Under the pieces are notes generated by a model. It was not told the origin of the DNA, ran no database searches, and worked only from the letters and a program-made list of their open reading frames with translations. Positions 59,930 through 64,000 of a stretch of DNA of 64,000 bases are shown here, one piece after another. The stretch spans positions 6,778,912 through 6,842,911 of the forward strand of contig JASFXZ010000014.1 of assembly GCA_032209605.1 (NCBI GenBank), written 5' to 3'. The position numbers and the translations under genes were made by a program. Position 1 is the first letter of the stretch. The number at the start of each line of letters is the position of its first letter. The stretch is from Mactromeris polynyma. Its lineage: Eukaryota > Mollusca > Bivalvia > Venerida > Mactridae.

Positions 59930-61470
59930 ACCATCCAAGGATCACAATACCTCACCTTGAACGGTTAAAGTAAAAGACCATCCAAGGATCACAATACCTC
60001 ACCTTGAACAGTTAAAGTAAAGGACCATCCAAGGATCACAATACCTCACCTTGAACAGTTAAAGTAAAGGACCATCCAAGGATCACAATACCTCACCTTG
60101 AACAGTTAAAGTAAAGGACCATCCAAGGATCACAATACCTCACCTTGAACGGTTAAAGTAAAGGACCATCTAAGGATCACAATACCTCACCTTAACAGTT
60201 AAAGTAAAGGACCATCCAAGGATCACAATACCTCACCTTGAACAGTTAAAGTAAAGGACCATCCAAGGATCACAATACCTCACCTTGAACAGTTAAAGTA
60301 AAGGACCATCCAAGGATCACAATACCTCACCTTGAACAGTTAAAGTAAAGGACCATCCAAGGATCACAATACCTCACCTTGAACAGTTAAAGTAAAAGAC
60401 CATCCAAGGATCACAATACCTCACCTTGAACAGTTAAAGTAAAGGACCATCCAAGGATCACAATACCTCACCTTGAACAGTTAAAGTAAAGGACCATCCA
60501 AGGATCACAATACCTCACCTTGAACAGTTAAAGTAAAGGACCATCCAAGGATCACAATACCTCACCTTGAACGGTTAAAGTAAAGTACCATCTAAGGATC
60601 ACAATACCTCACCTTGAACAGTTAAAGTAAAGGACCATCCAAGGATCACAATACCTCACCTTGAACAGTTAAAGTAAAGGACCATCCAAGGATCACAATA
60701 CCTCACCTTGAACAGTTAAAGTAAAGGACCATCCAAGGATCTCAATTCCTCACCTTGTGCGGTTAAAGTAAAGGACCATCCAAGGATCACAATTCCTCAC
60801 CTTGAACAGTTAAAGTAAAGGACCATCCATGGATCACAATACCTCACCTTGAACGGTTAAAGTAAAGGACCATCCAAGGATCTCAATACCTCACCTTGAA
60901 CAGTTAAAGTAAAGGACCATCCAAGGATCACAATACCTTACCTTGGACGGTTAAAGTAAAGGACCATCCAAGGATCACAATACCTTACCTTGGACGGTTA
61001 AAGTAAAGGACCATCCAAGGATCTCAATACCTCACCTTGAACAGTTAAAGTAAAGGACCATCCAAGGATCACAATACCTTACCTTGGACGGTTAAAGTAA
61101 AGGACCATCCAAGGATCACAATACCTTACCTTGGACGGTTAAAGTAAAGGACCATCCAAGGATCACAATACCTCACCTTGAACGGTTAAAGTAAAGGACC
61201 ATCCAAGGATCACAATACCTCACCTTGAACGGTTAAAGTAAAGGACCATCCAAGGATCACAATACCTCACCTTGAACGGTTAAAGTAAAGGACCATCCAA
61301 GGATCACAATACCTCACCTTGGACGGTTAAAGTAAAGGACCATCCAAGGATCACAATACCTCACCTTGAACGGTTAAAGTAAAGGACCATCCAAGGATCA
61401 CAATACCTCACCTTGAACGGTTAAAGTAAAGGACCATCCAAGGATCTCAATTCCTCACATTGAACGGTTA
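59930..61470. repeat. Minisatellite, 47-bp unit, about 33 copies
   Basis: Unit CCATCCAAGGATCACAATAC, CTCACCTTGAACAGTTAAAG, TAAAGGA. Copies are very alike. Variant blocks (CTTACCTTGGACGG at about 60930-61140; AACGG toward the right) show local homogenisation. Confidence -1.
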
Positions 61471-61655
61471 AACTGACCGGAAAGGGCAGTAAGAGGATAT
61501 GACTGTACAGCGACAGTTTTGTTCCGTAACAGTCCATTGTAAAAACCATCATTGATTGTTGATACCCACTCTATCATTCATGGGTATTCAATAGATTATT
61601 GATCATCATAGAATCATTAATTAACATGTCACAGAACAGAATATAACAATGGCAG

Positions 61656-61939
61656 GCCTTTTTCTATAGTTTCCATGGGTCAGGTCAGACTATCTGACCC
61701 ATTCCGAAAGCCAAATATATGTTTTTTTCCAAATCAGAAAAAAAATTCCCAATCAGAAGCACCTACGAAAAATCATCTACTAGAGCAACCTGGTATATCT
61801 TGAAGCCATTTGAATAACTGTGGCCATTATTGTCCTTTGTGTCATAAATGTTTGTCGACATTTTGTGTGTCTTTTTGACAGTTGATTTTTCCCAACTCAT
61901 CTAGGGGATTTTCCCCAAAATGGACAGAAAAAGGCCTGA
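61656..61939. mobile_element. Second copy of the CAGGCC-ended element
   Basis: CAGGCCTTTTTCTATAG at the left and GACAGAAAAAGGCCTG at the right. It matches 44895-45302 in the same orientation without that copy's extra 120 bp. No clear target-site duplication. The stretch to 62404 holds nothing else. Confidence -1.
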
Positions 61940-62404
61940 ATGAATATTCCAACCCAATTAACTTTAATTAGAGGCATATAATTTTCTTAAATTCTGTTCA
62001 CAGCTTTTTAATGGTATATTAAACAGGCAATTATATCAACAACATGCATAACAAATGAAAATAGATAGTGCACACTCATGCAAAATTTATGGAAGGATAA
62101 TTTCATTCATTTATTGGCAAATCAGCTGTATTTAGCCTTAGGCCATTTACAATATTTCATGGTAATGGCTCACAATTCATATTAAAAAAATATATTTCGA
62201 CATATAGGCTCATAAATAAATCGTTTCCACATCTGAAACAAATTACTATGAGGAGGACGTTGTAACCAGACAACAGAGAATAGAGGAATATTTTTACTCG
62301 AAAAGGGGGCTGGTAGACCAAAAAAGGGGACATGACTAAGGGATGTTTTGACCTTCACCTAATGCAGTATTTCAAGGTCTGTATTAGCCATTATCTTAAA
62401 TTCA

Positions 62405-63310
62405 TATTTTACCAGCATTGGGGACCCTTACTTAGATGCCAGGAAACAATTGGGGACCCTTGCTTAGATGCCAGGAAACAATTGGGGACCCTTTCTTAGA
62501 TGTCAGGAAACAATTGTGGACCCTTGCTTAGATGCCAGGAAACAATTGGGGACCCTTGCTTAGATGCCAGGCAACAATTGGAGACCCTTACTTAGATGCA
62601 AGGCAACAATTGGGGCCCCTTACTTAGATACCAGGAAACAATTGGGTACCCTTACTTAGGTGCCAGGAAACAATTGATGACCCTTGCTTCGATTCCAGGA
62701 ATAAATTGGGGACCCTTGTTTAGATGCCAGGAAACAATTGGGGATCCTTACTTAGATGCCAGGAAACAATTGGGGACCCTTTCTTAGATGCCAGGAAACA
62801 ATTGGGAACCCTTAATTAGATGCCAGGAAACAATTGGGGACCCTTACTTAGATGCCAGGAAACAATTGGGGACCCTTACTTAGATGCCAGGAAACAATTG
62901 GGGACCCTTACTTAGATGCCAGGAAACAATTGGGGACCCTTACTTAGATGCCAGGAAATAATTGGGGACCCTTACTTAGATGCCAAGAAATAATTGGGGA
63001 CCCTTACTTAGATGCCAAGAAACAATTGGGGACCCTTACTTAGATGCCAGGAAACAATTGGGGACCCTTACTTAGATGCCAGGCAACAATTGGGGACCCT
63101 TACTTAGATGCCAGGCAACAATTGGGGACCTTTACTTAGATGCCAGGCAACAATTGGGGACCCTTGCTTAGATGCCAAGAAACAATTGGGGACCCTTACT
63201 TAGACGCCAGGAAATAATTGGGGACCCTTACTTAGATGCCAGGAAACAATTGGGGACCCTTGCTTAGATGCCAAGAAACAATTGGGGTCCCTTGCTTAGA
63301 TGCCAGGAAA
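62405..63310. repeat. Minisatellite, 32-bp unit, about 28 copies
   Basis: Unit TTAGATGCCAGGAAACAATT, GGGGACCCTTAC. The left part is more diverged than the right. It is unrelated in sequence to the other 32-bp array at 41460. Confidence -1.
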
Positions 63311-64000
63311 CAAACCAAAATTGGGAAAACATCACAACTTCGAACTGGGGATAAATGCAGAATATAAATTTTGTATGAGTTTTAAATTTGCTGTGAAATT
63401 TTTTTTGTTTTATATTCATGAGTGATCATTATAACAGCTGCTGAGCTAATTGTGTCGATACCTTGTGCTGATAACCATCCTTAAGTGTTGATCAATTTCA
63501 TGTTACTGTAAAACACGAGATTTATTCAACACTCTAACGTTCACTAATATTGAATTATGGAATGTGAATTGAAAATCTAATGATTACATGTAGTAAGTTT
63601 CAATATTTACGTGATCATTTTTACTGCATGAATAAGGACTTTATAAAATGACCAAGGTAAAAACTTGACTATTTCCTTCGAAAAAAATATCCTTAAGAAT
63701 TCAAAGTGATCTACGCTACATTCATTTATATGCAAACAGGCTGTAAAATCTCCCTGTATTCAGACCTAAATCATATACACTATTATGTAAATGACAAGAT
63801 ATTCTAGTTCCATTAATATTGTATAATTATACCATATACTGTACCCAGCCCACCAGATGTGTATTAATGAAGTCACAGATTGCTCCATGTGTTTGTCATC
63901 ATGGATTCCTGTGTTAGAATTACGTCACATTATGTTTTCATGCTTATACACTTGAAACCTGTTATGTCAACATTATAGGGACCTGATAAAATATGTCGAC
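63311..64000. other. AT-rich right edge of the window
   Basis: No gene or repeat recognised. Confidence -1.

Overview
The window is nuclear DNA of an animal. I read it as a marine bivalve mollusc, or at least a lophotrochozoan. The basis is split genes with GT-AG introns, AT-rich sequence, many unrelated minisatellites, and several dispersed repeats, SINE-like units and LINE fragments of kinds I associate with bivalve genomes. The species cannot be named from the sequence.

Three protein-coding genes can be rebuilt exon by exon, with splice phases that agree at every junction. (1) On the + strand, 6218-20049 holds an eight-exon gene for a secreted 354-aa protein: signal peptide, two somatomedin-B domains and a C-terminal EndoU (XendoU/PP11-type) ribonuclease domain. 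(2) On the + strand, 25049-30176 holds a four-exon gene for a 367-aa type II Golgi glycosyltransferase of the core-1 beta-1,3-galactosyltransferase (C1GALT1) family. (3) On the - strand, 47508-40525 holds a five-exon gene for a 455-aa protein with eight C2H2 zinc fingers behind an acidic, Ser/Thr-rich N-terminal region. A weak candidate for a fourth gene is one signal-peptide-like first exon at 55858-55927 (+).

The rest is repeats and transposon remains. Thirteen larger minisatellite arrays (units of 21 to 59 bp) cover roughly a fifth of the window; those inside genes lie in introns. Two show higher-order structure. One seems to have been seeded by duplication of an exon-intron junction of the EndoU gene. 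Mobile elements include a 5'-truncated CR1/L2/Jockey-like LINE (-) inserted in an older, internally deleted LINE (+), an L1/Tx1-like LINE tail, a Ty3/gypsy integrase fragment, a Tc1-like transposase pseudogene carrying a 118-bp MITE, several other MITEs, and tRNA-derived SINEs. Several dispersed repeats occur twice in the window, often in opposite orientation.

Layout: 1-4.8 kb minisatellites and a dispersed repeat; 6.2-20.1 kb EndoU gene; 21-23 kb gypsy fragment and 21-bp array; 25-30.2 kb C1GALT1; 30.3-36.5 kb nested LINEs, SINEs and MITEs; 37.4-40.5 kb inverted repeat pair around a minisatellite; 40.5-47.5 kb zinc-finger gene; 48-54 kb SINE, Tc1 and dispersed repeats; 54.6-63.3 kb four minisatellites with no clear gene. 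The genes show no operon-like relation. The two + strand genes both act in the secretory pathway, but that is probably coincidence. I found no undescribed biological system; the most notable signals are repeat-genesis events.
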